DNA of 64,000 nt from assembly GCF_000718985.1 (NCBI RefSeq), contig NZ_JODL01000038.1:1-64000 (forward strand). The letters are read 5' to 3'. Source of the stretch: Streptomyces megasporus. Its GTDB lineage: Bacteria > Actinomycetota > Actinomycetes > Streptomycetales > Streptomycetaceae. How positions within the stretch are numbered: position 1 is the first letter of the stretch; every line of letters begins with the position of its first letter. Positions 1 through 8,897 of the stretch are shown here, one piece after another. A program made the translations under genes and the position numbers. The notes beneath the pieces were generated by a model, which was not told the origin of the DNA, did not search any database, and saw only the letters and a program-made list of their open reading frames with translations.

Positions 1-96
1 GAAACGCCCGGTTACATTCCGAACCCGGAAGCTAAGCTCTTCAGCGCCGATGGTACTGCACGGGGGACCGTGTGGGAGAGTAGGACGCCGCCGAAC
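1..96 (+). rRNA. rrf: 5S ribosomal RNA, 3' part
   Basis: The first ~96 bases match the conserved 3' four-fifths of actinobacterial 5S rRNA: the CCGAACCCGGAAGCTAAG core, GGTACTGC, and the closing GGAGAGTAGGACGCCGCCGA. The 5' end lies before the window, so this is the tail of a ribosomal RNA operon. It is followed at once by a strong palindromic terminator. The exact mature 3' end is uncertain by a few bases. Confidence 0.93.
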
Positions 97-104
97 AAAT
101 CGTG

Positions 105-151
105 AGGGCCCTTGGTCCCAGCGTGCACGCTGGGACCAAGGGCCCTTTTCT
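105..151 (+). terminator. Perfect palindromic terminator of the rRNA operon
   Basis: Bases 105-146 form a perfect 42-base palindrome (AGGGCCCTTGGTCCCAGCGT and its reverse complement) followed by TTTTCTTTT. This is a textbook intrinsic terminator placed 9 bases after the 5S gene. Confidence 0.93.
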
Positions 152-232
152 TTTAGCCATCAGCCTGGAACGCATCGAGTCGATCGGTGCGCGGAAATGA
201 ACGTGTATTACCCCAAGACAGGAGCCACGTCG

Positions 233-1859
233 ATGTCCAACTCACCTGAGGAAAGGCCCGGTGGGTCCGAGCGGTCCGACAGGCCGCGACGTCACGGTGG
301 CGACGAGAGGCGCGGCGGTGGTTTCCGTCGTGATGATCGTCGTGATGATCGGCGTGGTGATCGGTGGGGGGAGCGGCCCTCGTACCGGCGGGATGACCGG
401 CGGGATGAGCGAGACGACCGCCGGGACGATCGGCGCGGTGACCGGCCCTCCTACGGCCGCCCGTCGCACGGTCGGGAGGACCGGCCCTCCTACGGTCGCG
501 ATGATCGACGGGGCGACCGCCCCTCCTACGGTCGGGATGACCGACGGGGCGACCGCCCCTCCTACGGCCGCCCGGCGCAGGGCCGTGACGACCGCCGAGG
601 CGACCGGCCTTCGTACGGCCGTGACGACCGGCAGAGCTTCCGTCGTGACAGACGACCGCCGGGACGATCGGCGCGGTGACCGGCCCTCCTACGGCCGCCC
701 GTCGCACGGTCGGGAGGACCGGCCCTCCTACGGTCGCGATGATCGACGTGGTGACCGGCCTTCGTACGGTCGCGATGATCGACGTGGTGACCGGCCTTCG
801 TACGGTCGGGACGACCGACGGGGCGACCGCCCCTCCTACGGCCGCCCGGCGCAGGGCCGTGACGACCGCCGAGGCGGCCACGGAAGCCGAGGTGACCGCC
901 CCCGTGGTGGGCACCGCGACGACTGGAGCGGGCGGCGCCCGTACGGCCAGGGTGAAGGCCGGGGACGTGACGAACGGGGTGGGTACCGCGGACGTCGGGA
1001 AGACGTGCGCGGTGGCTACCGGCGTGACGACCGTGACCGTGATCGCGGTCAGGATCGGGAGCCCATCGAGCGGCTGCCGATCCCGGAGGACATCACCGGT
1101 GAGGAGCTGGACAAGGAGGTTCGGCAGGAGCTCAAGAGCCTGCCCAAGACGCTCGCCGAGGACGTCGCCAAGAACCTGGTGATGGCGGCGAAGCTGCTGG
1201 ACGAGGAGCCGGAGAAGGCCTACGGCTACGCGAAGGTCGCGCTGCGGCTGGCCTCCCGCGTCGCCGCGGTGCGCGAGGCCGCCGGGTTCGCCGCCTACGG
1301 AGTGGAGAAGTACGCCGAGGCACTGGCCGAGTTCCGCGCTGCCCGACGCATGACCGGTTCCGTCCACCTGTGGCCGCTGATGGCCGACTGCGAGCGTGGT
1401 CTCGGCAGGCCGGAGAAGGCCCTCGCCATGGCCGGCGAGCCCGAGGTGCAGAAGCTGGACAAGGCGGGGCAGGTGGAGATGCGGCTGGTCGCGGCCGGAG
1501 CACGACGCGACATGGGGCAGGCCGAGGCGGCCGTGGTCACGCTCCAGAGTCCCGAACTGGCCTCGAACTCCGTGCAGCCGTGGACGGCGCGACTGCGGTA
1601 CGCGTACGCCGACGCGCTCCTGGCCGTCGGCCGTGAGGACGAGGCCCGCGACTGGTTCGCGAAGGCCATGGAGGCCGACCAGGGCGGGACGACCGACGCC
1701 TCCGACCGGCTGGCCGAGTTGGACGGGGTGGAGTTCCTGGACGCCCTCGACCCCGACGCCGACCGGGAGGACGAGTCGGAGGACCGGGACGGCCCCGAGG
1801 CCGGCGGCCCTGATGCCGGCGGGGCGGAAGACGGCGGGGCGGAAGACGGCGAGCGCTGA
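233..1859 (+). CDS. TPR protein with Arg/Asp-rich repeat head; apparent frameshift near 650
   Basis: The ATG at 233 follows GGAG at 221-224 and opens an N-terminus of repeated RDDRRGDRPSYGR units. That frame stops at 679, but the same repeat continues from about 651 in the +1 frame and runs to 1859. The continuing part ends in a clear helical TPR-like domain (from EPIERLPIPEDITGEEL onward, about 270 residues) with an acidic, Gly-rich tail. Removing the A at 650 restores one reading frame of about 540 residues. A segment of about 88 bp near 421-508 recurs at 659-746, offset by 238 bp, which is not a multiple of three. Such proteins are conserved beside rRNA operons in Streptomyces; the function is unknown, and the basic head could bind RNA or DNA. 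It is either a sequencing or assembly error or a genuine frameshift. Confidence 0.75.
419..860 (+). repeat. Tandem coding repeats (Asp/Arg/Gly/Pro/Ser/Tyr units)
   Basis: Imperfect units encoding GDRPSYGRDDRR recur at least eight times. A block near 421-508 is repeated exactly near 659-746 but in another reading frame. The array lies in the 5' part of the TPR gene and is a hotspot for slippage or misassembly. Confidence 0.85.
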
Positions 1860-1874
1860 GGCACGCCTCGACGA

Positions 1875-1910
1875 GGGCGGGGCCCGGTTCTTCGGAACCG
1901 GGCCCCGCCC
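1875..1910. terminator. UUCG-tetraloop hairpin, bidirectional terminator
   Basis: A perfect 16-bp stem (1875-1890 with 1895-1910) is closed by TTCG. It sits between the convergent TPR gene and the DUF1015 gene, so it probably ends both transcripts. Confidence 0.88.
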
Positions 1911-1920
1911 TTCGTCGTTC

Positions 1921-3255
1921 TCAGCGCCCGCGCTCACCCCTCTCCATGGCGCGCAGCACCAGCCCGGTGGCCGGTTTGGGGCCGAAGGACGTGGACTTGC
2001 GGGGCATGGTGACGCCCTGGCGGGCCAGGTCGCGGACGGTCTCCTCCACGACCGCGCGCATCAACACGGCCGAGCCGCCCAGGCGTTCCGCCTGCTCCAC
2101 GGCCGCCGTCGCGTCGTGGAGATAACCGATTTCCGAGGAGCGGTCCGGGACGCGCCAGACGGCGTCCAGCAGGGTGGAGTGCAACACCGTGGCGTCCAAC
2201 CGGCGCCATTCCTCCGGACGGTCGTCGCGGACGGTGCGCGCGACCAGGGCCGGGTCGGGATCGTGGAGCAGGTGGAAGGCGCCGTCCCCGGTGAGCAGGA
2301 AGGCGTTTCCGGGGGTGGCCTCCAGGGCGCGCAGGGCGTTCGGGAGCGGGCCGTCGACGGGGTGGACGCGGAAGGCGCCGTCCAGCCGGGAGAGGGCGTC
2401 GGCCGGCGGCAGGTGGGGGAGTATCCGGTGAATGGCCTGCACTCTCAACGGGTAGCGGGCGGTGTCGACCAGCAGCACCAGGCCGTGGTCCCAGAAGCCG
2501 CCGTCCCGGAAACCGTCCTCCCGGAAGCCGCCGCTTCCGGCACCAGGGGTCCGCTCGGCGCGGAGCCGCAGATAGGTGGCCCAGCGGTGGTGGCCGTCGG
2601 CGATGAGCGCCTGGCGCCGGGAGAGGTCGTGGTCGGCCTTGGCGAGCTCGTCCGGGTCGGTGATCGCCCAGAGCCGATGGGAGAAGCCGTCCTCGGTGGT
2701 CGTGGAGAGCAACGGGACCTTGCCGACCGCGCGTTCGACGACGGCCGTGGCGCCGGTGGCGGTGCCGTCGCCCTGGTACGACAACAGCAGCGGTTCGAGG
2801 TTGGCGGCGGTCGCGCGCATCAGGGCGGCGCGATCCTCGACGACCTCCGATATGACGTCCTCGTGGGGGAGGACCACGCCCTCGTCCGGCGGGGTCAGCC
2901 GGAGGGCTCCGATCAGCCCGCGCTGGAGGACGTCCCCCCGGCGTTGCTCGTAGACGTACAGCGCCGGGTGCCGGTCGCGGACGAGCACGCCCTCCTCCTC
3001 CCAGCGGCGCAGGGTGGCGGCGGCCTGTCGGTGGCGGGCGGCGGGGTCGGTCGCCTCGGGGAGGATCAGCCGGACGATGTTGTACGGGTCGGCGGTCTGG
3101 AGGTGGTGCAGCCCGTCGGGTCGGACCACGACGTCGTACGGGGGCGAGGTCACGGCGGCGAGGCTGCCGACCCGGTCGGGGGCGTAGCGCAGGCCGCGGA
3201 AGGGAGCGAGATGGAGGCCGCTCGGAGGGTGGTCGGGGCCCGGAGTTCGCAGCAT
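1921..3255 (-). CDS. DUF1015 family protein
   Basis: This 444-residue protein matches the DUF1015 (SerC-associated, HTH-annotated) family. It begins with HLAPFRGLRYAPDRVGSLAA and SPPYDVV, followed by DPYNIVRLILPE and, near the middle, the IADGHHRW segment, all characteristic of the family. No biochemical activity is established for stand-alone members. The ATG at 3255 lies 6 bases after a TAACAT box on the same strand, which suggests a leaderless mRNA and supports this start. The gene is convergent with the TPR gene and divergent from the HAD phosphatase gene, with about 50 bp between the two starts. The length is typical of the family. Confidence 0.9.
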   Translation of the reverse strand: MLRTPGPDHPPSGLHLAPFRGLRYAPDRVGSLAAVTSPPYDVVVRPDGLHHLQTADPYNIVRLILPEATDPAARHRQAAATLRRWEEEGVLVRDRHPALYVYEQRRGDVLQRGLIGALRLTPPDEGVVLPHEDVISEVVEDRAALMRATAANLEPLLLSYQGDGTATGATAVVERAVGKVPLLSTTTEDGFSHRLWAITDPDELAKADHDLSRRQALIADGHHRWATYLRLRAERTPGAGSGGFREDGFRDGGFWDHGLVLLVDTARYPLRVQAIHRILPHLPPADALSRLDGAFRVHPVDGPLPNALRALEATPGNAFLLTGDGAFHLLHDPDPALVARTVRDDRPEEWRRLDATVLHSTLLDAVWRVPDRSSEIGYLHDATAAVEQAERLGGSAVLMRAVVEETVRDLARQGVTMPRKSTSFGPKPATGLVLRAMERGERGR

Positions 3256-3261
3256 TGGTGC

Positions 3262-3267
3262 ATGTTA
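3262..3267 (-). promoter_or_regulatory. -10 box (TAACAT) of the DUF1015 gene
   Basis: TAACAT on the minus strand ends 6 bases before the ATG at 3255. This is the spacing expected if transcription starts at the initiation codon. Confidence 0.6.
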
Positions 3268-3308
3268 TGCCGCGGTGAGGGGGTGAGAGATGATCGGGGG
3301 AGGTGCCC

Positions 3309-4403
3309 GTGAACACGAGGAGCGAGAAGACGATGACCGACTCCCCGACCGACCCCCACCGCCCGATCCGCACCCGGCCCCGGGGCTGCGGACGTCCACC
3401 GGCCGAGGAGTACGACACGGCGCTGCTCGATCTGGACGGTGTGGTCTACGCGGGCGGTGAGGCGGTCGTCCACGCGGTCGAGTCGCTCCGGGAGGCCCGT
3501 GGAGCCGGAATGCGCCTGGCGTACGTGACGAACAACGCCGCGCGCACCCCTCGGACCGTCGCCGAGCACCTGACGCGGCTCGGAGTGCCCGCGGAGCCGG
3601 AGGAGGTGGTCACCTCGGCGCAGGCGGTGGCGCGGATGATCGCCGAAGCCCTGCCCGCCGGCTCGCGGGTGCTGTGCGTGGGCGGCGAGGGTCTGGTGGT
3701 GGCGTTGCGTGAACGCGGCCTGGAGCCGGTGGAGTCGGCGGACGACGCCCCGGTGGCGGTCGTCCAGGGGTATGGCGGACCGGAGATGCCGTGGGGACGT
3801 CTGGCCGAGGCGGCGATCGCGGTGGGCCGAGGGCTGCCGTGGTTCGCGTCCAACACGGACCTGACCATCCCCAGCGGGCGGGGCATCGCCCCGGGCAACG
3901 GCGCGGCCGTGGAGGCGGTGCGGATCGCCACCCGGTGGATGCGCCCGGCGCCGGAGCCGAGGGTGGCGGGCAAGCCGCTGCCGCCGATGCACCGCGAGAC
4001 GATCCTGCGGACGGGCGCCGAGCGGCCGCTGGTGGTCGGCGACCGGCTGGACACGGACATCGAGGGCGCGTACGCGGGCGGTGTGGACTCGCTGCTGGTG
4101 CTGACCGGCGTGACGGACACGGCGCAACTGCTCGCGGCACGCCCCGAACACCGGCCGACGTATGTGGCGGCCGACCTGCGGGGACTGCACCGTCCCCACC
4201 CGGAGCCGGTGGCGGCGCCGGGCGGCGGGTACTCGTGCGGCGGCTGGACGGCCTCGGTGCGGGACGGCGAACTGCTGCTGGAGGGCCGGGGCGGCGACCG
4301 GCTGGACGGGCTGCGGGCTCTGTGCGCAGCCGCCTGGACGGCGGCCGGGGAGGGCGTGTGCCGGGCCGGGACGGACAAGGCGCTCGCCACCCTCGGGCTG
4401 TGA
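3309..4403 (+). CDS. HAD-superfamily hydrolase, class IIA (NagD/phosphoglycolate phosphatase type)
   Basis: The product has the HAD motif I LLDLDGVVY with its nucleophilic Asp, motif II YVTNNAART, a C2-type cap, and the late motif VVGDRLDTDIEGAYAGGVDSL. This is the layout of class IIA phosphatases such as NagD and PNP-type phosphatases. A C-terminal extension of about 80 residues follows the HAD core. The natural substrate cannot be read from the sequence, but a small phosphorylated metabolite is likely. GTG 3309 is preceded by GGGGGAGG at good spacing; GTG 3303 and ATG 3333 are alternatives. The gene stands alone, divergent from DUF1015 and convergent with the SCP2-domain gene. Confidence 0.88.
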   Translation: MNTRSEKTMTDSPTDPHRPIRTRPRGCGRPPAEEYDTALLDLDGVVYAGGEAVVHAVESLREARGAGMRLAYVTNNAARTPRTVAEHLTRLGVPAEPEEVVTSAQAVARMIAEALPAGSRVLCVGGEGLVVALRERGLEPVESADDAPVAVVQGYGGPEMPWGRLAEAAIAVGRGLPWFASNTDLTIPSGRGIAPGNGAAVEAVRIATRWMRPAPEPRVAGKPLPPMHRETILRTGAERPLVVGDRLDTDIEGAYAGGVDSLLVLTGVTDTAQLLAARPEHRPTYVAADLRGLHRPHPEPVAAPGGGYSCGGWTASVRDGELLLEGRGGDRLDGLRALCAAAWTAAGEGVCRAGTDKALATLGL

Positions 4404-4581
4404 CCCCCGTGGCCGGTCCCCGCGCCCGGAGCCTCCCGTGGTCCCTTCCGGGGTGCCGTCCTGTCACGCCTCCACGGCCACCACCTGGCGCCACGGCCGC
4501 CGTGCCGCCAGGAGCGGCACCGCGATGTCCTTCGGGCGGCGGGCTCCGGGCGGGCTGACCGGAGGGCTCGGAGCGGCGGGC

Positions 4582-4929
4582 TCAGAGCAGCGAGCGCAGC
4601 CGCAGCAGGTCCCGCAGGCCCGCCTCCAGCCTGACCCGGCCCCGCGCCCAGGCGTGGGCGAAGTCCAGCCTGCCCTCCACCATGGAGACGAGGTCGTCAC
4701 CGGTCATGGTCAGTCTGATCTGGGCACGTTCCGTCGGCGGCCCGGGGGAGGCGGTCAGGTCCTCGATGCGTCCGTGGACGAGCCTGCCGGTGAAGGTGAT
4801 GTCCAGGTCGGTGAGCCGGCAACTGACCGAGCGTTCCACCGCGGCCGCGCCGCGGACGTCGTCGTCCGCCTCCGCCAGGTTCCTCGCCAGCCGCTCCAGC
4901 GCGGCCCGGCACTGCTCTGTGGTCGCCAT
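4582..4929 (-). CDS. SCP2 sterol-binding domain protein
   Basis: This 115-residue protein has a SCP2-like fold pattern: a helical start, CRLTDLDITFTGRLVHG, then IRLTMTGDDLVSMVEGRLDF and AHAWARGRVRLEAGLRDLLRL. Single-domain SCP2 proteins bind lipids or other hydrophobic ligands; the ligand here is unknown. The ATG at 4929 follows a possible GGGAGGG ribosome site and lies 8 bases after TACCGT, so both leadered and leaderless initiation are possible. It is divergent from the small gene at 4998. Confidence 0.82.
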   Translation of the reverse strand: MATTEQCRAALERLARNLAEADDDVRGAAAVERSVSCRLTDLDITFTGRLVHGRIEDLTASPGPPTERAQIRLTMTGDDLVSMVEGRLDFAHAWARGRVRLEAGLRDLLRLRSLL

Positions 4930-4937
4930 CCCTCCCG

Positions 4938-4943
4938 ACGGTA
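4938..4943 (-). promoter_or_regulatory. -10 box (TACCGT) of the SCP2-domain gene
   Basis: TACCGT on the minus strand lies 8 bases upstream of the ATG at 4929. It forms part of a compact divergent promoter region with the 4998 gene. Confidence 0.45.
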
Positions 4944-4984
4944 CCGCAGGGAGTGCCCCTCACCGCGGCGGAACGCGGGCGCGG

Positions 4985-4990
4985 TAGCGT
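4985..4990 (+). promoter_or_regulatory. -10 box (TAGCGT) of the small acidic protein gene
   Basis: TAGCGT ends 7 bases before the ATG at 4998. No ribosome site precedes that ATG, which fits a leaderless transcript running into tlyA-nadK. Confidence 0.55.
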
Positions 4991-4997
4991 CGTGACC

Positions 4998-5312
4998 ATG
5001 GACGAGTCGATGTCGTCCGGCACGGTGCCGGAACCGGAAGCGCAGGCGGATTCGGGGCCCCCCGAGGGGCCGCCGCACGAGGAGCGCCCCGCCGCGGGCG
5101 ACGCCCGGCCCCTGGGCGTCGGGACGACCCCCACCGGGCACCCCGGGGTCGACGCCGGACTGCGCCGCCTGACGGACGTCGACCACCTCGCCGTCGGCGA
5201 CCATCCGGAGGTGTACGAGGATGTGCACCGCGGACTGCGCGACACGTTGACCGCGCTCGACCGGCAGCCCGGGCCGCCCGTGCCCGGCGCGCCACACGAC
5301 ACCGGGAGCTGA
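4998..5312 (+). CDS. Small Pro/Glu-rich protein, first gene of the tlyA-nadK-recN group
   Basis: This 104-residue acidic protein has a disordered Pro/Glu/Ala-rich first half. Its C-terminal region is more ordered and predicted helical (VDAGLRRLTDVDHLAVGDHP, then VYEDVHRGLRDTLTALD). Small proteins of this kind are commonly found just before tlyA in Streptomyces, but their role is unknown. The ATG at 4998 is chosen because a TAGCGT box sits 7 bases upstream and there is no in-frame ribosome site further back. The stop codon is 7 bases before the tlyA start, which indicates co-transcription. Confidence 0.78.
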   Translation: MDESMSSGTVPEPEAQADSGPPEGPPHEERPAAGDARPLGVGTTPTGHPGVDAGLRRLTDVDHLAVGDHPEVYEDVHRGLRDTLTALDRQPGPPVPGAPHDTGS

Positions 5313-5319
5313 ACCGCAC

Positions 5320-6150
5320 GTGGCAGCGTCACGAAACCAGCGCGGCCGGCGCAGCCGGCTCGACGCGGAACTGGTGCGTCGCGAGTTGGCCCGTTCACGC
5401 GAACACGCCCGTGAGCTCATCGCCGCCGGACGTGTCACCGTCGGCGGCGCCACCGCGACCAAGCCCGCCACCCAGGTGGAGACCGGCGCGGCCATCGTGG
5501 TGGTCGAGGACACCGACGACCCGGGCTACGTCTCGCGCGGCGGTCACAAGCTGGCCGGCGCCTTGGCGGCGTTCACCCCGCGCGGGCTGACCGTGGCGGG
5601 GCGGCGGGCCCTGGACGCCGGCGCCTCCACCGGAGGCTTCACCGACGTGCTGCTGCGCGCCGGAGCCGCGCGGGTCGTCGCGGTCGACGTCGGCTACGGA
5701 CAACTGGCCTGGTCGCTGCGGAACGACGAACGGGTCGTGGTGAAGGACCGCACCAACGTCCGGGACCTGACCCTGGAGGAGATCGGCGGCGAGCCGGTGG
5801 ACCTCGTCGTCGGAGACCTGTCCTTCATCCCGCTCGGCCTGGTGCTGCCCGCCCTGGCGCGGTGCGCCGCACCCGACGCCGACCTCGTGCTGATGGTCAA
5901 GCCGCAGTTCGAGGTGGGCAGGGAACGGTTGGGCAGCGGAGGGGTGGTGCGCAGCCCGCAGTTGCGCGCCGAGGCGGTCCGCACCGTCGCCGGCCGGGCC
6001 GCCGAGTTGGGTTTCGGCGTGCTCGGGGTGACCGCCAGTCCTCTCCCGGGTCCCTCCGGTAACGTCGAGTACTTCCTGTGGCTGCGCGCCGGGGCGCCCG
6101 AACTCGACCCGGCCGATGTCGACCGAGCCGTGGCGGAGGGCCCCCAGTGA
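5320..6150 (+). CDS. tlyA: TlyA-family rRNA (cytidine-2'-O)-methyltransferase
   Basis: The product has an N-terminal S4 RNA-binding domain (residues ~8-65, LDAELVRRELARSREHAREL) joined to an FtsJ-like methyltransferase. The SAM loop DAGASTGGFTDVLLR, the GDLSFIPL strand and the MVKPQFEVG segment (a catalytic Lys region) are all visible. TlyA 2'-O-methylates 16S and/or 23S rRNA at the subunit interface and makes ribosomes sensitive to capreomycin-type drugs. At 276 residues it is a normal length. The start is GTG 5320. The stop TGA overlaps the GTG of nadK (GTGA), indicating translational coupling. Confidence 0.94.
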   Translation: MAASRNQRGRRSRLDAELVRRELARSREHARELIAAGRVTVGGATATKPATQVETGAAIVVVEDTDDPGYVSRGGHKLAGALAAFTPRGLTVAGRRALDAGASTGGFTDVLLRAGAARVVAVDVGYGQLAWSLRNDERVVVKDRTNVRDLTLEEIGGEPVDLVVGDLSFIPLGLVLPALARCAAPDADLVLMVKPQFEVGRERLGSGGVVRSPQLRAEAVRTVAGRAAELGFGVLGVTASPLPGPSGNVEYFLWLRAGAPELDPADVDRAVAEGPQ

Positions 6151-7070
6151 CCATGCGGAACACCGACAGCACCGGCACCACCGAGCGCACCGTGTTCCTG
6201 CTGACCCACACCGGCCGCCAGGCCGCGGTCCGCAGCGCCGAACTCGTCGTCCAAGGGCTGCTGCACAACGGCATCGGCGTGCGCGTGCCCGCCGAGGAGG
6301 CGGCCGAGCTGACGCTGCCGCCGTCCGTGCGGGTCGTCGAGGCCGACGAGGGCGTCGACGAGGACTGTGAGCTGCTCGTCGTCCTCGGCGGGGACGGGAC
6401 GTTGCTGCGCGGCGCGGAGCTCGCCCGCGCCTCGGGGGTGCCGCTGCTGGGCGTCAACCTCGGCCGGGTCGGCTTCCTCGCCGAGGCCGAGCGCGACGAC
6501 CTCGACAAGGTCGTGCACCGGGTCGTCGAGCGCTCCTACGAGGTCGAGGAGCGGATGACCATCGACGTGCTCGTCCGCAACAACGGCGGCGTGGTGCACC
6601 GCGACTGGGCGCTGAACGAGGCGTCGGTGGAGAAGGCCGCCCGCGAGCGGATGCTGGAGGTCGTCGCGGAGGTCGACGGCCGCCCGGTCTCCCGCTTCGG
6701 CTGCGACGGCGTCGTGTGCGCCACGCCCACCGGTTCCACCGCCTACGCCTTCTCCGCCGGCGGGCCCGTGGTGTGGCCGGAGGTCGAGGCGCTGCTCATG
6801 GTGCCCATCAGCGCCCACGCCCTGTTCGCCAAGCCCCTGGTGACCACCCCCGAGTCGGTCCTCGCCGTCGAGGTGCAGCCGGAGACCCCTGGCGGCGTCC
6901 TGTGGTGCGACGGGCGGCGCAGCGTGGAGCTGCCCGCCGGCGCCCGGGTGGAGGTACGGCGCGGCGAGGTGCCGGTGCGGCTGGCCCGGCTCCACCACGC
7001 CTCCTTCACCGACCGCCTGGTGGCCAAGTTCGCGCTCCCGGTGGCCGGATGGCGCGGAGCGCCGCACTAG
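6147..7070 (+). CDS. nadK: NAD kinase
   Basis: This ATP/polyphosphate-dependent kinase makes NADP from NAD in the cytosol. The 307-residue product carries the GGDGT phosphate-binding motif (VVLGGDGTLLRGAE), the ALNEASVEK nicotinamide-site segment, and PTGSTAYAFSAGGP, all diagnostic of the family. GTG 6147 overlaps the tlyA stop and follows GGAGGG at 6135-6140 with 6-base spacing; ATG 6153 is a near alternative. The gene sits between tlyA and recN, the arrangement usual in actinobacteria. Confidence 0.95.
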   Translation: MTMRNTDSTGTTERTVFLLTHTGRQAAVRSAELVVQGLLHNGIGVRVPAEEAAELTLPPSVRVVEADEGVDEDCELLVVLGGDGTLLRGAELARASGVPLLGVNLGRVGFLAEAERDDLDKVVHRVVERSYEVEERMTIDVLVRNNGGVVHRDWALNEASVEKAARERMLEVVAEVDGRPVSRFGCDGVVCATPTGSTAYAFSAGGPVVWPEVEALLMVPISAHALFAKPLVTTPESVLAVEVQPETPGGVLWCDGRRSVELPAGARVEVRRGEVPVRLARLHHASFTDRLVAKFALPVAGWRGAPH

Positions 7071-7144
7071 CACACCACTGGCACACCGGTTCGGGAGGGG
7101 ACACCGGCGGAGACCGCGGGTGGGGAACCGGCCACGGGACCTCG

Positions 7145-7150
7145 TATGGT
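7145..7150 (+). promoter_or_regulatory. -10 box (TATGGT) of recN
   Basis: TATGGT ends 7 bases before GTG 7158, so recN seems to have its own, probably leaderless, promoter in the 87-bp gap after nadK. The ATG inside this box would be part of the promoter, not the start. Confidence 0.6.
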
Positions 7151-7157
7151 CGTACCC

Positions 7158-8897
7158 GTGTTGGAGGAGATGCGGATTCGAGCCCTGGGTGTGATCGACG
7201 ACGCCGTCGTCGAGCTGTCCCCCGGCTTCACCGCGGTGACCGGCGAGACCGGCGCGGGCAAGACCATGGTCGTCACCAGCCTGGGGCTGCTGCTCGGCGG
7301 GCGGGCGGACGCCGCTCTGGTACGGGTGGGTGCGAAGGCCGCCGTGGTGGAGGGGCGGATCGTGCTGCCGCCCGGCGCGCCCGCGGCGCGCCGGGCCGAG
7401 GAGGCGGGCGCGGAACTGGACGACGGCGACCTGCTCGTCAGCCGGACGATCTCGGCCGAGGGCCGCTCCCGCGCCCACGTCGGCGGGCGCGCGGTGCCCG
7501 TCGGGCTGCTGGCGGAGCTGGGCGAGGACCTGGTCGCGGTGCACGGGCAGACCGACCAGCAGGGGCTGCTGCGCCCCGCCCGACAGCGCCAGGCACTGGA
7601 CCGGTACGCGGGGGAGGCGGTCTCCGCGCCGCTGGCCGACTACACCGAGGCGTACCGGCGGCTGCGCGCGGTCTCCGCCGAACTGGAGGAGCTGACCACG
7701 CGCGCCCGTGAGCGCGCGCAGGAGGCCGACCTGCTGCGCTTCGGTCTGGAGGAGATCGCCGCCGCCGAGCCCCGCCCGGGTGAGGACGTCGAACTGGCCG
7801 CCGAGGCCGAGCGGTTGGGCCACGCCGAGGCCCTGGCGTCCGCCGCCGCCACCGCCCACGGCGCGCTGGTCGGGGACCCGGCCGATCCCGAGGCCGTGGA
7901 CGCCGGCGCCCTGGTCGCGGGCGCCCAGCGCGCGTTGGAGGCCGTACGGGCGCACGACCCGGCGCTGGCCGCCCTCGCCGACCGGCTGGGCGAGGTGGGC
8001 ATCCTGTTGGCGGACGTGGCCGGGGAGCTGGCCGGATACGCCGACGACCTGGACGCCGACCCGCTGCGGCTGGCCGCCGTCGAGGAGCGGCGGGCCGCGC
8101 TCGCCCATCTGACCCGCAAGTACGGCGAGGACATCACCGCCGTGCTGGCCTGGGCGGAGGAGAGCGCCGCCCGACTCGCCGAACTCGACAGCGACGACGA
8201 CCGGATCGCGGAGTTGACCGCCGAACGCGACGCGCTCCGCGCCCGACTCTCCGACCTCGCGCGGCGGTTGACCCGGGCCCGGGCGGAGGCGGCCGAGCGG
8301 TTCGCCGACGCGGTCACCGCCGAACTGGCCGAACTCGCCATGCCCCACGCCCGCGTCACCGTCGCACTGCGGCAGCACGAGACCTCCGACGAGAGGTCGG
8401 GCATCGAGGTGGACGGACGGCTCGTCACCTTCGGTCCCCACGGCGTGGACGAGGTGGAGCTGCTGCTCGCCCCGCACCCCGGGGCCCACCCCCGCCCGAT
8501 CGCCAAAGGCGCCTCGGGCGGTGAGCTGTCCCGCGTCATGCTCGCGGTCGAGGTGGTCTTCGCGGGCGCCGCCCCGGTGCCGACCTACCTCTTCGACGAG
8601 GTGGACGCGGGCGTCGGGGGGAAGGCGGCGGTCGAGGTCGGGCGTCGCCTGGCCCGGTTGGCGAAGTCGGCGCAGGTCGTGGTCGTCACCCACCTTCCGC
8701 AGGTCGCGGCGTTCGCCGACCGGCACCTGGTGGTGGAGAAGACCTCCGACGGGTCGGTGACGCGCAGCGGCGTGAAGACGCTCCGGGGCGAGGACCGGGT
8801 GCGCGAGCTGTCCCGGATGCTGGCGGGCCACGAGGAGTCGCAACTCGCCCGCGCCCACGCCGAGGAGCTGCTGGAGGCGGCCCGCACCGGCATCTGA
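7158..8897 (+). CDS. recN: DNA repair protein RecN
   Basis: RecN is an SMC-like ATPase that holds broken DNA ends during double-strand break repair. The 579-residue product has the N-terminal Walker A GETGAGKTMV, a long coiled-coil middle rich in Glu, Arg and Ala, then the signature ASGGELSRVMLA, Walker B TYLFDEVDAGVGGKAA and the D/H region VTHLPQVAAFADRHL. GTG 7158 (MLEEMRIRALGVIDD) is preferred over ATG 7146 because it lies 7 bases after the TATGGT box and matches the usual N-terminus of the family. The gene follows nadK in the same direction. Confidence 0.94.
   Translation: MLEEMRIRALGVIDDAVVELSPGFTAVTGETGAGKTMVVTSLGLLLGGRADAALVRVGAKAAVVEGRIVLPPGAPAARRAEEAGAELDDGDLLVSRTISAEGRSRAHVGGRAVPVGLLAELGEDLVAVHGQTDQQGLLRPARQRQALDRYAGEAVSAPLADYTEAYRRLRAVSAELEELTTRARERAQEADLLRFGLEEIAAAEPRPGEDVELAAEAERLGHAEALASAAATAHGALVGDPADPEAVDAGALVAGAQRALEAVRAHDPALAALADRLGEVGILLADVAGELAGYADDLDADPLRLAAVEERRAALAHLTRKYGEDITAVLAWAEESAARLAELDSDDDRIAELTAERDALRARLSDLARRLTRARAEAAERFADAVTAELAELAMPHARVTVALRQHETSDERSGIEVDGRLVTFGPHGVDEVELLLAPHPGAHPRPIAKGASGGELSRVMLAVEVVFAGAAPVPTYLFDEVDAGVGGKAAVEVGRRLARLAKSAQVVVVTHLPQVAAFADRHLVVEKTSDGSVTRSGVKTLRGEDRVRELSRMLAGHEESQLARAHAEELLEAARTGI

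Noticed and set aside
261..650. The N-terminal extension of the downstream TPR frame (Gly/Thr/Val/Met-rich)
   Set aside because: It is an out-of-frame reading of the Arg/Asp repeat DNA; the true head is in the frame starting at 233.
360..860. A possible CRISPR-like repeat array
   Set aside because: Repeats are contiguous, coding and of varying length, with no unique spacers of constant size and no cas genes nearby.
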